Source: Gammaproteobacteria bacterium UBA7803
GTDB lineage: Bacteria; Pseudomonadota; Gammaproteobacteria; Pseudomonadales; Azotimanducaceae
Assembly (NCBI GenBank): GCA_002480525.1
Contig: DLCH01000032.1
Location: forward strand, 1-15,481
Length of the DNA stretch: 15,481 nucleotides
Reading direction: 5' to 3'
Shown piece after piece: positions 5,877 to 15,481 of the stretch. Under the pieces are notes generated by a model. The model was given only the letters and a program-made list of their open reading frames with translations. It had not been told where the DNA came from and did not search any database. The stretch's first letter is position 1; each line of letters opens with the position of its first letter. The translations under genes were made by a program, and so were the position numbers.

Positions 5877-6512
5877 CAGCGCCGCGATCACCCCGGGCAG
5901 CTCGTCGAGGCGGTCGATCCGCGCCGTCGCCCGGGAGAAGTCCTGGCCGCGGACGAAATCGTTCGCCACCACCACGCAATCGATGCCGGCCGCCACGGCG
6001 GCCCGCAGGCCGCGCTCGGAATCCTCCACCACGACCGCCTCGGCCGGCTCGGCGCCGAACCGTTCGAGGGCCGTGAGGTAGGGGTCCGGCGCGGGTTTGG
6101 CGCGCGGGTAGTCGCCGCTCGCCAGCACGAAGTCCATGTGGCGGACGATCTGCCGTTCGGCATGGATGAGCTCGAAGTCCGCCCGCCGGGCCGTGGTGAC
6201 GATGGCCATGGCGTAGCGGCCGGCCAGGCCGGCGAGGACGGGCTCCACGCCGGGAATGCCGATGTCGCGCTCGCTCAGCAGCCGCTGGTAATGGACGTCC
6301 CGGGCCTCCCGGTGGCGGCGGATCCGGTCCTCGTCGATTCCGCGCCGCCGGGCCCGCTCCCAGGCCGTGATGCCGTGCGCCATGTCCTCCAGGTAGCCGT
6401 CCAGGGGGAGGTCCACGCCCAGCCGCGCCAGGGCCGACCGGGTCGCCTCGAAGTACAGGGGCTCGGTGTCCACCAGCACCCCGTCGTGGTCCCACAGGAT
6501 GATCCGTTTCAT
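5874..6512 (-). CDS. HAD-superfamily hydrolase (phosphatase, beta-phosphoglucomutase-like cap)
   Basis: A 212-residue haloacid dehalogenase-type phosphohydrolase. All four motifs are present: motif I DHDGVLVDT (8-16) with nucleophile Asp8 and acid/base Asp10, motif II IVTTARR (104-110) with Thr106, motif III Lys139 in AKPAPDPY, and motif IV VVEDSERG (161-168) with Glu163-Asp164. A helical cap (about 17-90) matches the subfamily I layout found in phosphoglycolate and sugar-phosphate phosphatases and beta-phosphoglucomutase. The gene lies 37 bases downstream of the acyl-CoA synthetase on the same strand and is probably co-transcribed. No clear Shine-Dalgarno site precedes the ATG at 6512, so expression may depend on the upstream gene. 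The substrate is unknown; promiscuous phosphatases of this type are common. Confidence 0.9.
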   Translation of the reverse strand: MKRIILWDHDGVLVDTEPLYFEATRSALARLGVDLPLDGYLEDMAHGITAWERARRRGIDEDRIRRHREARDVHYQRLLSERDIGIPGVEPVLAGLAGRYAMAIVTTARRADFELIHAERQIVRHMDFVLASGDYPRAKPAPDPYLTALERFGAEPAEAVVVEDSERGLRAAVAAGIDCVVVANDFVRGQDFSRATARIDRLDELPGVIAAL

Positions 6513-6549
6513 GGTCGCGCCGGCGCGGGGCGCTGCGGGCGGCCCCGGC

Positions 6550-8370
6550 TCAGTAGCCGGCCTCGCCCCGCAGCACGGTCTGGGCGAAGTCCCGGTCCAG
6601 CGGCTCGTAGCGGTCGCTGCCCGGCTTCATGGCGTACAGGGGGTCGCTGACCTTGTCCGGGTCGTAGCCCTCCTCCCGCAGCTTGCCCTTCACCATCTTG
6701 AAGGTGCCGGTGACCGCGATCTCGGGTTCCACCCGCAGAAACAGCGGCACCGCGTAGCTCGGGAGCTGCTCGCGCACGTAGCGGGAGAAGGCCTCCAGGT
6801 CGAGCGCCTCGACACCTTCCTCCAGGGTCAGCGCCGCCATGCCGGCGCGGCCGTCGGCGCCGGGCACCTCCACGCCGTAGACGTTGCAGAAGCGGACCTG
6901 GTCGAAGCCGTTGATGATCTCGCCCACCTCGTTGGTGGAGACGTTCTCGGACTTCCAGCGGAAGGTGTCGCCCACCCGGTCGACGAACTGGTAGTGGGGA
7001 TAGCCCAGGGTGAAGCCGGCGTCCACCTGACGCATCAGGTCCCCGGAGTTGAACCAGGCATCGCCTTCCTCGAAGGCGTCCCGGACGATCTTCTTCTCCG
7101 TCGCTTCCTTGTTGGTGTAGCCCTCGAACACCGCCTCGGGGTTGATCTGGCCGAGCAGCAGTCCCGGCTCGCCGGGCTCGACCTCGATGCAGCGGCCCCG
7201 CTCGTCGCGGACGATCTCGTCCCGGTCCACGTCATAGCGGATCAGCGCGTGGACGGCGGAGGTCATGCCGACGGTGCAGTCCTTGTTGAGCAGGTTGGCG
7301 AAGGCGACGTTGCCCTCGCTCGCGCCGTAGAACTCGGCGATGCGCTTGATGCCGAAGCGCGACTTGAACTCGGGCCAGACGTCCGGGCGCATGCCGTTGC
7401 CCATCATGCGCTTCAGCGGGTTGCGGTGATCGTCGGGCCGTTCCGGGGTGTTGACCAGATAGCGGCACAGCTCGCCGATGTAGATGAAACAGGTGGTGCC
7501 GTGCTCGCGCACTTCGCTCAGGAAGTTGCTGGCGGAGAATTTGCGGCGGATGAACATGCTGGCGCCCGACGAGATGGCGGCGCCGACGCCGATCATCAGC
7601 CCGGTGCCGTGGTACAGGGGCAGGCAGATGTACAGACGGTCCTTGTGGGAGCACTTCAGCCCCGCCTTGTGGGACAGCATGGCGCTGGCCAGATAGCGCC
7701 GGTTCGACAGCACCGCCGCCTTGGGCAGGCCGGTGGTGCCGGAGGTGAAGATGTAGAAGGCGCTGTCGCCGAGTACCACCTCGCCGGTCTCGCTCGGATT
7801 GACGTCGCCGGACTGGTCGGCGAGGTCGGCGAGATTCTGGGCCCAGTTGCCCGGCGGCCGGTCGTCGGCGCTGCCGGTGGGGTCGGGCACCCAGAGGAAG
7901 TCGTCGCCGTCGGCCAGGCCCAGCTCGTCCCTGGACTCCGCCACCGCGTCGGCCAGCTCGGCGCCGAACACCAGCTTGGCCGACTCCGTGGTGGTGACGC
8001 AGTGGACCAGCGGGCGGCCGCGCAGGTTGGTGTTGATCAGGCTGGCGGTGACGCCGAGCTTGTTGAGCCCGAGCACGGTGGCGAGGAACTCGACGCGGTT
8101 CTCCATCAGCACGCTGACGGCGTCGCCGCGGCGGAGGCCCTGGGACTTGAAGACCCGGGCGTAACGGTTGGCGAGCGCGTTCAGCTCGGCCCAGGTGACC
8201 TGGCGGCCCTCGAACAGCACCGCCGGGCGGTCGCCGTGGGCGGCCGCGGTACGCTCCAGCATGGCGCCGAGTCCGTCCCGGGTCTCCAGCGGCCGCGGCT
8301 GCATGCCTTTTTTCAGGGCCAGCAGCGTGGGTACCTGGGCGAGGGTCCGGGCGACGTCGGCGATTCCCAT
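6550..8370 (-). CDS. Very-long-chain/FATP-type acyl-CoA synthetase
   Basis: A 606-residue AMP-forming acyl-CoA synthetase of the fatty-acid-transport-protein (SLC27/FadD6-like) branch. It converts a carboxylic acid, ATP and CoA to acyl-CoA via an acyl-adenylate. The P-loop FTSGTTGLPKAA lies around residues 206-217. The FATP signature EFYGASEGN (about 344-352), the DRVGDTFRWKSENVSTNEV block (about 461-479) and the A10-like region TGTFKMVKGKL with the catalytic-lysine candidates (about 553-563) are intact. The ATG at 8370 is preferred: AGGAA lies 7 bases upstream on the minus strand, while an in-frame start 11 codons earlier (8403) has no such site. A promoter candidate is just upstream. A HAD phosphatase follows. 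It most likely feeds acyl-CoA to beta-oxidation-like steps such as the dehydrogenase at 13579. Chain length or steroid/aromatic specificity cannot be told. Confidence 0.93.
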   Translation of the reverse strand: MGIADVARTLAQVPTLLALKKGMQPRPLETRDGLGAMLERTAAAHGDRPAVLFEGRQVTWAELNALANRYARVFKSQGLRRGDAVSVLMENRVEFLATVLGLNKLGVTASLINTNLRGRPLVHCVTTTESAKLVFGAELADAVAESRDELGLADGDDFLWVPDPTGSADDRPPGNWAQNLADLADQSGDVNPSETGEVVLGDSAFYIFTSGTTGLPKAAVLSNRRYLASAMLSHKAGLKCSHKDRLYICLPLYHGTGLMIGVGAAISSGASMFIRRKFSASNFLSEVREHGTTCFIYIGELCRYLVNTPERPDDHRNPLKRMMGNGMRPDVWPEFKSRFGIKRIAEFYGASEGNVAFANLLNKDCTVGMTSAVHALIRYDVDRDEIVRDERGRCIEVEPGEPGLLLGQINPEAVFEGYTNKEATEKKIVRDAFEEGDAWFNSGDLMRQVDAGFTLGYPHYQFVDRVGDTFRWKSENVSTNEVGEIINGFDQVRFCNVYGVEVPGADGRAGMAALTLEEGVEALDLEAFSRYVREQLPSYAVPLFLRVEPEIAVTGTFKMVKGKLREEGYDPDKVSDPLYAMKPGSDRYEPLDRDFAQTVLRGEAGY

Positions 8371-8402
8371 GCAAGTTCCTGTTTTTGAATGGAAAGCGCC
8401 CA

Positions 8403-8431
8403 AAGATAGCGGCCGTGGCTGCCCCCATCAA
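8403..8431 (-). promoter_or_regulatory. Candidate promoter for the acyl-CoA synthetase
   Basis: On the minus strand TTGATG (8431-8426, 4/6 to TTGACA) and TATCTT (8408-8403, 4/6 to TATAAT) are separated by 17 bases. Initiation near 8396 would leave a leader of about 26 bases that carries the AGGAA ribosome site before the ATG at 8370. The region also separates this gene from the divergent MBL gene, so it is the right place for a control region. Confidence 0.45.
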
Positions 8432-8482
8432 GGCGGATGTGTCATTCTCGGCCTTCGGGAAATTCTGCGAGGGGAGAGGCTC

Positions 8483-9340
8483 ATGAACCAGTGGCAGGTC
8501 GGCGACGTCCGCATCACCCGCATCGTCGAGCTGGAGATCGCCGGCGGCACGCGCTTCATTCTGCCCGACGCCACCCGGGAGGCGTGCCTCACCCTGGACT
8601 GGCTGCGCCCCCATTTCATGGATGCCGAAGGCAACCTGGTGATGAGCGTGCATGCCCTGGTGGTGGACACCGGCAGCCGCCGGATCATCGTCGATACCTG
8701 CATCGGCAACGACAAGGAGCGCTCGATTCCGACCTGGAGCCACCTGCAGACGTCGTTCCTCCAGGACCTCACCGCGGCGGGCTATCCCCCGGAGACCATC
8801 GACACGGTGCTGTGCACCCACCTGCATGTGGACCACGTGGGCTGGAACACGATGCTGGTCGACGGCCGCTGGGTGCCGACCTTCCCGAACGCCCGCTACC
8901 TGCTGGCGGAGCCGGAATGGCGTCACTGGGATGGCGCCGACGACGATCCGATGAACGAGAACGTGCTGGACGACTCGGTGCGCCCGGTGTTCGAGGCGGG
9001 TCTGGTGGATCTGGTCGACTGGCAGCACCAGGTGTGCGACGAGGTGAACCTGGAGCCGACCCCCGGCCACACCCCGGGCCACGTCAGCATCCACATCCGC
9101 TCCGGCGGCCAGGAGGCGCTGATCACCGGTGACTGCATCCACCACCCCTGTCAGATGAGCCGGACCGACTGGTGCAGCTCGGCGGACGCGGACCAGGCCC
9201 AGGGACGCCGCACCCGGGAGGACCTGCTGGCGCGCTACGCCGACGGCGACGTGCTGGTGATCGGCACCCACTTCGCCACCCCGACGGCGGGCCGCGTGCG
9301 CACCCGGGCTGCCGGCGGCTACTGGCTGGACGTGGACTGA
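8483..9340 (+). CDS. MBL-fold metallo-hydrolase (MPH/lactonase-like)
   Basis: A 285-residue metallo-beta-lactamase-fold hydrolase. The di-metal site motif H-x-H-x-D-H is THLHVDHVG (112-120), with His113, His115, Asp117 and His118. Further ligands are expected in GHTPGH, TGDCIHH and GTHFATPT further along, all visible. The layout (VDTGSRRIIVDTCIGNDK before the motif, and LLAEPEWRHW after it) resembles the methyl-parathion hydrolase and quorum-quenching lactonase-like branch rather than glyoxalase II. It therefore could hydrolyse an ester or lactone. GGGGAGAGG directly precedes the ATG at 8483. The gene is divergent from the acyl-CoA synthetase and followed by a hairpin, so it is probably monocistronic. 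No signal peptide is seen, so it is cytoplasmic. Substrate unknown. Confidence 0.92.
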   Translation: MNQWQVGDVRITRIVELEIAGGTRFILPDATREACLTLDWLRPHFMDAEGNLVMSVHALVVDTGSRRIIVDTCIGNDKERSIPTWSHLQTSFLQDLTAAGYPPETIDTVLCTHLHVDHVGWNTMLVDGRWVPTFPNARYLLAEPEWRHWDGADDDPMNENVLDDSVRPVFEAGLVDLVDWQHQVCDEVNLEPTPGHTPGHVSIHIRSGGQEALITGDCIHHPCQMSRTDWCSSADADQAQGRRTREDLLARYADGDVLVIGTHFATPTAGRVRTRAAGGYWLDVD

Positions 9341-9357
9341 CCCGCGCGGCAGCGTGA

Positions 9358-9374
9358 CCGGCGTCACACGCCGG
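9358..9374 (+). terminator. GC hairpin after the MBL hydrolase
   Basis: CCGGCGT (9358-9364) and ACGCCGG (9368-9374) form a perfect 7-bp stem with a 3-base loop, 17 bases after the stop at 9340. There is no T run after it. Its place between two same-strand genes suggests a transcript end for the hydrolase. Confidence 0.42.
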
Positions 9375-9408
9375 CCGGCAGGGCCCCCGCCCCAATCCGG
9401 GATTCCCT

Positions 9409-12064
<2,656 letters not shown>

Positions 12065-12078
<14 letters not shown>

Positions 12079-12364
12079 CCGGCTCGGGCACGACCTCGAG
12101 CCCGCCGTCCCGGGCGAGCCGCAGCATCATGAGCTCGATGCGGTGGCGCGAGAACGGCACGTCCATGGCCACGAAGGCCACGCCGAGGGGAAACATCCAG
12201 AAGCCCAGCACCGGCAGGAAGCCGAGCACGCCGCCTACCATCAGCAGCAGCCCCAGCACCGAGCGCAGCCCGGGCGCCACGCTGTGACGGGCCCAGTACA
12301 GCGAGCGGTAGGAGATCGCGGCAATGCGGCGGCGCATGGCGGCGCGGCGCGGGCTGGCGTTCAT
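12065..12364 (-). CDS. Small membrane protein (PGPGW-like topology)
   Basis: A 99-residue protein with a basic N-terminus (MNASPRRAAMRRRIAAISYR) and one long hydrophobic region, GLRSVLGLLLMVGGVLGFLPVLGFWMFPLGVAFVAMDVP (about 32-70, in two halves with a break at the LPVLGFW turn). This most likely makes a membrane hairpin, followed by a charged tail. The turn in the middle recalls the PGPGW-type putative transmembrane family, but the exact motif is absent, so I do not assign it. The ATG overlaps the stop of the upstream MBL gene (ATGA, 12364-12361), so it is translationally coupled to that hydrolase. No function is known. An open frame continues upstream in the same frame, but that part is a shadow of the hydrolase. 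Its 3' end overlaps the convergent kinase. Confidence 0.75.
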
Positions 12365-13461
12365 ACCAGCATCGGCCCGTCGCTGGGCGCGTCGTGCCGG
12401 TCCGGGTGGGACCGCCGCGCCAGGTCGGGGTCGATGGAGCGGAAGCGGTAGTGGCCGTCTTCGTCGAGCCGGCGTTCGATCCGGTTCTTGTGCATCAGCA
12501 GGTGCAGATGGGCGATGGCCTCGCCGAGGGCCATCATCATCTGCCGGGGGTCGAGTTCCCGGGCGAACAGCACCGGCAGCAGCTCCTTCGCGGTGGCCGG
12601 CGTCACGCAGTGCTCCTCGATGGCGAGCATGCGGTCCTCGTGGTGGCTGATCAGCTCGCGCAACCGCTCCCGCACGCCGTAGAAGGGCAGGTTGTGGGCC
12701 GGCAGCACCAGCAGGTCCGGCGGCAGCTTGAGCAACCGGTCGTGGGACTCCATCCAGTCCTTCAGCGGGTTCGCCTCGGGCTCCGTGGGATGGACGCTGA
12801 CGTTGCTGGTGATGATCGGCAGGATCTGGTCGCCGGACAGCAGCACCTTCAGGGCCGGGCAGTACAGGCAGGCGTGCTCCGGGGAGTGGCCCGAGCCCAC
12901 CACCACCTGCCAGGTCTGGCCGCCGATGTCGAGCACGTCGCCGTGCTCCAGACGCTGGTAGCCGGCGGGCATCTGCGGCATGGACATGCCGTCGCTGGAA
13001 CGCTTCTCCCACTGGCGCCGGAGCTCGTCCAGGTATGCCGCGGGCATGCCGGCGCGGACGTAGAAATCCCGGGCGACCCAGTTGCCGTAGTTGTTGCCGC
13101 CCCCCGAGAACGCCCGGGCCTGGTAGTACTCGGCCCGGGTCATGTACAGCGGGCAGTGGAAGCGCTCGGTGATGTAGTGACTCTGGCCGACGTGGTCCGG
13201 GTGCATGTGGGTGCAGATGACGCCGATCACCGGTCGGCCGCCCAGCTCCCGCTCGAACACCGTCTCCCACAGGGCCGAGACGTCGGGCAGGGGCAGCCCG
13301 GTGTCCACCACCCACCAGCCGTCCCGGTCCTCGAGGAGGTACAGGTTGATGTGGTTCAGGGACCCGCCCATGGGCATGGTCAGCCAGCGGACGCCGGGCG
13401 CCACTTCCAGGGTGGTGCCGGGCTCGGGGTGCTCGGCCCAGGGGTACTCGAGATCGGTCAT
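12361..13461 (-). CDS. MBL-fold metallo-hydrolase with C-terminal winged-helix-like domain
   Basis: A 366-residue metallo-beta-lactamase-fold hydrolase, distinct from the one at 8483. The motif THMHPDHVG (84-92) supplies His85, His87, Asp89 and His90; GSGHSPEH, LLSGDQILP and LPAHNLPF hold the remaining expected metal ligands. After the MBL domain, about 90 residues (ELISHHEDRMLAIEEHC to HLLMHKNRIERRL) resemble the winged-helix tail of the LACTB2/BLACT_WH type found in some hydroxyacylglutathione-hydrolase-like proteins. I start at ATG 13461, giving MTDLEYPW; an earlier in-frame ATG (13512) would add 17 residues with no better ribosome site. A TATGCT word lies 6 bases upstream of 13461, suggesting a leaderless or short-leader message. 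It is coupled to a small membrane protein and divergent from the acyl-CoA dehydrogenase. Possible roles are thioester or ester hydrolysis. Confidence 0.9.
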   Translation of the reverse strand: MTDLEYPWAEHPEPGTTLEVAPGVRWLTMPMGGSLNHINLYLLEDRDGWWVVDTGLPLPDVSALWETVFERELGGRPVIGVICTHMHPDHVGQSHYITERFHCPLYMTRAEYYQARAFSGGGNNYGNWVARDFYVRAGMPAAYLDELRRQWEKRSSDGMSMPQMPAGYQRLEHGDVLDIGGQTWQVVVGSGHSPEHACLYCPALKVLLSGDQILPIITSNVSVHPTEPEANPLKDWMESHDRLLKLPPDLLVLPAHNLPFYGVRERLRELISHHEDRMLAIEEHCVTPATAKELLPVLFARELDPRQMMMALGEAIAHLHLLMHKNRIERRLDEDGHYRFRSIDPDLARRSHPDRHDAPSDGPMLV

Positions 13462-13467
13462 CCCGCC

Positions 13468-13473
13468 AGCATA
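13468..13473 (-). promoter_or_regulatory. TATGCT -10-like element upstream of the MBL/small-membrane operon
   Basis: On the minus strand TATGCT (13473-13468) ends 6 bases before ATG 13461. Taken as a -10, transcription would start at about the A of the ATG. No good -35 is seen at 16-18 bases. It shares its hexamer and a following G with the elements at 3743 and 9408. Confidence 0.28.
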
Positions 13474-13578
13474 CCGGAAATCCGCCGGCGGCGGATCGCC
13501 CCATCTGGGCAATCCCGACGCCGATGATTTAGATTAACCGGCTGCGAATCGACGAAACCCGAGGGGAGGAACGCCGCC

Positions 13579-14835
13579 ATGGCCATGAACGTGAAGCCCG
13601 TGCCGACGCTGGACGACCGGATCAACGAGATCCGGCTGGCGACGGCGGAGATCATCAACAGGGAAATCCTGCCCAACGAGGGCAAGCTGTGGGTCGGCCT
13701 GTCCGACAGCGCCAACCAGCCCAACGAGGCTCGCGAGGAGGCCAAGGAGCTGCGCAGGCACGTTCAGAACGAGGTGCGCAAGGCCGGCCTGTGGGCGCCC
13801 CATCTGCCCGAGGAGTTCGGCGGCATGGGCCTGACGTTCCTGCAGCACGCCTACATGAACGAGGTGCTGTCCTACAGCCCCGGCGCGTCGTCCCTGTTCG
13901 GCGTGGTGGCGCCCAATTCCGGCAACCAGAAGATCCTGGTGAAGTACGGCACCCCGGAGCAGCACGAGAAGTGGCTGAAGCCCCTGGTGGACGGCACCAT
14001 GCAGTCCGGCTTCTCCATGACCGAGCCCCACAACCCGGGCTCGGATCCGCGCGCGCTCACCACCCGGGCCGTGCTGGAGGGCGACGAGTGGGTCATCAAC
14101 GGCCACAAGTGGTTCACCTCCAACGGCCACGCCGCGGACTTCTACATCGTCATGTGCCGCACCGCCGACCCGGACGCCCCCGGCGAGGGCAACGACAAGA
14201 TGACCCAGATCATCGTCCCCAAGGACACGCCCGGCGTGAACATCGTCCGCGGCGTGCCGGTATGGGGCCGTCCCTCCAGCCACTGCGAGATCATCTACGA
14301 CAACGTGCGGGTGCCGAAGGAGAACCAGCTCGGCCGCACCGGCACGGGCCACCAGGCCGCCCAGGACCGGCTCGGCGCCGGCCGGGTCTACCACTGCATG
14401 AACTCCATCGGTTCCATGTGGCGGGCCTTCGACCTGATGATCGAGCGCCTCACCACCCGGGAGGTGCACGGCGGCGAGAAGCTCGAGGACAAGCAGTTCA
14501 TGCAGGGATTCATCGCCGAGAGCTACATGGACATCCAGAGCGCCCGGCTGATGACCATCCACTGCGCCGAGAAGATGGAATCCGGCGCCGATCCGCGCAC
14601 CGACATCTCGGCCATCAAGATCTACGTGCCGGCGGCCTACCACCGGGTGGTGGACCGGGCGATTCAGGTGTGGGGCGCGGCCGGCGTGAGCGGCGATCTG
14701 CCGCTGGCGGGCATGTACCAGGGCGCCCGCACGCTGCGGCTGGCGGACGGGCCCGACGAGGTGCACAAGATCCTCATCGCCAAGCTGATCCTGCGCCGCT
14801 ATCACTCGGGCGAAACCTGGGATTTCGGTAACTGA
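13579..14835 (+). CDS. Acyl-CoA dehydrogenase, ACAD10/11-like
   Basis: A 418-residue FAD enzyme that introduces a 2,3-double bond into an acyl-CoA and passes electrons to ETF. Visible features include an N-terminal helical domain with PEEFGGMGL, the FAD/substrate barrel FSMTEPHNPGSDPRAL with WVINGHKWFTSNGHAADF, and GAAGVSGDLPLAGMYQGARTLRLADGPDEVHK at the C-terminus. In the ADGPDEVH motif, Asp390 stands where many acyl-CoA dehydrogenases have the catalytic Glu (YEG); this is the ACAD10/11 pattern, which in other organisms acts on long, branched or 4-hydroxy acyl-CoAs. GAGGGGAGGA at 13561-13570 gives a very strong ribosome site for ATG 13579; ATG 13585 is also possible. Two further genes follow on the same strand. 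It probably acts downstream of an acyl-CoA synthetase such as that at 6550. The substrate is not determinable. Confidence 0.95.
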   Translation: MAMNVKPVPTLDDRINEIRLATAEIINREILPNEGKLWVGLSDSANQPNEAREEAKELRRHVQNEVRKAGLWAPHLPEEFGGMGLTFLQHAYMNEVLSYSPGASSLFGVVAPNSGNQKILVKYGTPEQHEKWLKPLVDGTMQSGFSMTEPHNPGSDPRALTTRAVLEGDEWVINGHKWFTSNGHAADFYIVMCRTADPDAPGEGNDKMTQIIVPKDTPGVNIVRGVPVWGRPSSHCEIIYDNVRVPKENQLGRTGTGHQAAQDRLGAGRVYHCMNSIGSMWRAFDLMIERLTTREVHGGEKLEDKQFMQGFIAESYMDIQSARLMTIHCAEKMESGADPRTDISAIKIYVPAAYHRVVDRAIQVWGAAGVSGDLPLAGMYQGARTLRLADGPDEVHKILIAKLILRRYHSGETWDFGN

Positions 14836-14839
14836 CAGC

Positions 14840-14855
14840 GCGGCCTGCGGGCCGC
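14840..14855 (+). other. Short GC hairpin between dehydrogenase and zinc-ribbon gene
   Basis: GCGGCC (14840-14845) and GGCCGC (14850-14855) form a perfect 6-bp stem with a TGCG loop, in the 35-base gap. It ends just before the GGAGGAG ribosome site of the next gene. It may protect the dehydrogenase message or reduce read-through. There is no T run, so an intrinsic terminator is unlikely. Confidence 0.35.
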
Positions 14856-14870
14856 CCGGAGGAGACGTTC

Positions 14871-15257
14871 ATGGACTGTCCGAAGTGCCCCGGCACCCTC
14901 GAGCCCAAGACCTACGGCCGCAAGATCACCGTGCACCGGTGCAACGAGTGCGGCGGGCTGCTGTGCAAGCCCGAGACCCTGCTGGAGATGAAGCGCGAGT
15001 GGATGTCGGAGGCGGTGCTCGACGCCGGCGACCCCCGGCTCGGCAAGGCGCTCGATCAGCTCGACGACATCAAGTGCCCCGAGTGCAGCACCGTCATGGA
15101 CAAGACCAGCGACGAGCGCCAGACCCACATCTGGTACGAGAGCTGCCCGTCCTGCGGCAACCTGTTCTTCGATGCCGGCGAGTTCACGGATCTTAAGTAC
15201 GACACGCTCATGGACCGGCTGCGGGGCCTGGTGCGCGGCCGGCGGCCGGCGTCCTGA
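14871..15257 (+). CDS. Double zinc-ribbon protein (zf-TFIIB-like)
   Basis: A 128-residue protein with two four-cysteine zinc sites: CPKC (3-6) with CNEC (24-27), and CPEC (69-72) with CPSC (92-95). Each has the C-x-x-C ... C-x-x-C spacing and the CGGL/CGNLFFDAGEF context of the zf-TFIIB-type domain family. They are joined by a helical linker (ETLLEMKREWMSEAVLDAGDPRLGKALDQL). The end is basic (RLRGLVRGRRPAS). No enzyme motif or membrane segment is visible, so a role in protein, nucleic-acid or metal binding is only a guess. AGGAG lies before ATG 14871. The stop shares a base with the start of the following SRPBCC gene (TGATG), so the two are coupled. Confidence 0.9.
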   Translation: MDCPKCPGTLEPKTYGRKITVHRCNECGGLLCKPETLLEMKREWMSEAVLDAGDPRLGKALDQLDDIKCPECSTVMDKTSDERQTHIWYESCPSCGNLFFDAGEFTDLKYDTLMDRLRGLVRGRRPAS

Positions 15258-15481
15258 TGCGCGCCCTGGCCGGCGCGGCTGCGATGGCGCTTCTGTCCAT
15301 CGCGTCGGCGCCGGCGGCCGGCGAGGTCACGGCGCGGGCGCCGGAAGGCTTCGTCGTGCGCCACGAGATGATGCTGGCCGCCGCCCCGGAGGCGGCCTAC
15401 CGGGCTCTGGTCGACGACGTGGCCCGGTGGTGGAACGCCGACCACTCCTACTCGGGTGTGGCCGGCAACCTGTCCATCGAC
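15257..15481 (+). CDS. SRPBCC-domain protein with signal peptide (3' end outside window)
   Basis: The window ends inside this gene; 75 residues are visible. An N-terminal signal sequence (MRALAGAAAMALLSIASAPAAG) with a small-residue cleavage site around residue 22 points to export. The mature start, FVVRHEMMLAAAPEAAYRALVDDVARWWNADHSYSGVAGNLSID (in two halves), has the strand-helix pattern of the START/SRPBCC (AHSA1, polyketide-cyclase-like) fold: a beta strand, the A-P-E-x-A-Y helix, a WW pair and the HSYSG-x-x-x-NLS element. Such domains bind hydrophobic ligands. The start overlaps the zinc-ribbon stop, so it is coupled. A leading ATG at 15257 is the only good candidate. It would fit a periplasmic ligand-binding role next to lipid enzymes, but this is inferred. 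Confidence 0.82.
   Translation, partial: MRALAGAAAMALLSIASAPAAGEVTARAPEGFVVRHEMMLAAAPEAAYRALVDDVARWWNADHSYSGVAGNLSID

Noticed and set aside
7232..9367. 711-codon and 640-codon (6466-8388) open frames overlapping the synthetase and MBL genes
   Set aside because: Both are composition shadows on the other frame or strand; the synthetase and MBL frames contain intact motifs, and these do not.
12365..13504. Upstream extension of the small membrane protein to a 479-codon frame
   Set aside because: This part is antisense-frame shadow of the MBL gene; the real start is the ATG overlapping the MBL stop.

Overview
The window is a gene-dense piece of a high-GC bacterial chromosome. Outside one AT-rich gap, GC is clearly above 65%. 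Strong purine-rich Shine-Dalgarno sites and many translationally coupled stop/start overlaps (TGATG, ATGA) are present. The gene set (proteobacterial-style lytic transglycosylase, FATP-type acyl-CoA synthetase, hybrid histidine kinase, ACAD10/11-like dehydrogenase) and sigma70-like promoter candidates suggest a proteobacterium, perhaps a gamma- or alphaproteobacterium. No rRNA or marker gene is present, so this is an inference. I found no tRNA, rRNA, CRISPR array, insertion sequence or phage gene.

Layout. (1) 173-2687, plus strand: two tandem luciferase-like (LLM class) oxidoreductases, about 65% identical to each other by hand alignment, followed by a coupled split-barrel PPOX-class protein. 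This block ends in a 12-bp tandem repeat that re-copies the last three codons plus the stop codon four times. (2) 2688-3079: the only long gene-free stretch, with a terminator-like hairpin and an AT-rich segment (45% GC by hand count over 2821-3030) that carries a candidate promoter. (3) 3080-3682: a membrane-anchored lytic transglycosylase. (4) 3780-5861, plus strand: a third, divergent LLM oxidoreductase coupled to a GNAT acetyltransferase, then a cysteine-containing membrane-anchored protein. (5) 8370-5874, minus strand: an FATP-type acyl-CoA synthetase and a HAD phosphatase. (6) 8483-9340: a metallo-beta-lactamase-fold (MBL) hydrolase, divergent from the synthetase. (7) 9409-12078: a hybrid sensor histidine kinase. 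(8) 13461-12065, minus strand: a second MBL hydrolase overlapping a small membrane protein. (9) 13579 to the window end, plus strand: an acyl-CoA dehydrogenase, a double zinc-ribbon protein, and the start of an exported SRPBCC protein that is cut by the window edge.

Together the genes look like part of an accessory catabolic neighbourhood. Acyl-CoA activation (synthetase) and oxidation (dehydrogenase) sit near two MBL-fold hydrolases and three LLM-class oxidoreductases. Such sets are common in lineages that degrade lipids, steroids or hydrophobic pollutants, but no substrate can be read from the sequence. The LLM and PPOX families use either FMN or the deazaflavin F420. No F420 biosynthesis gene is in the window, so the cofactor is open. 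I see no clear-cut undescribed defence or mobile system. The most unusual items are the stop-codon-multiplying repeat, the tandem LLM-LLM-PPOX unit, and the LLM-GNAT-membrane protein unit.
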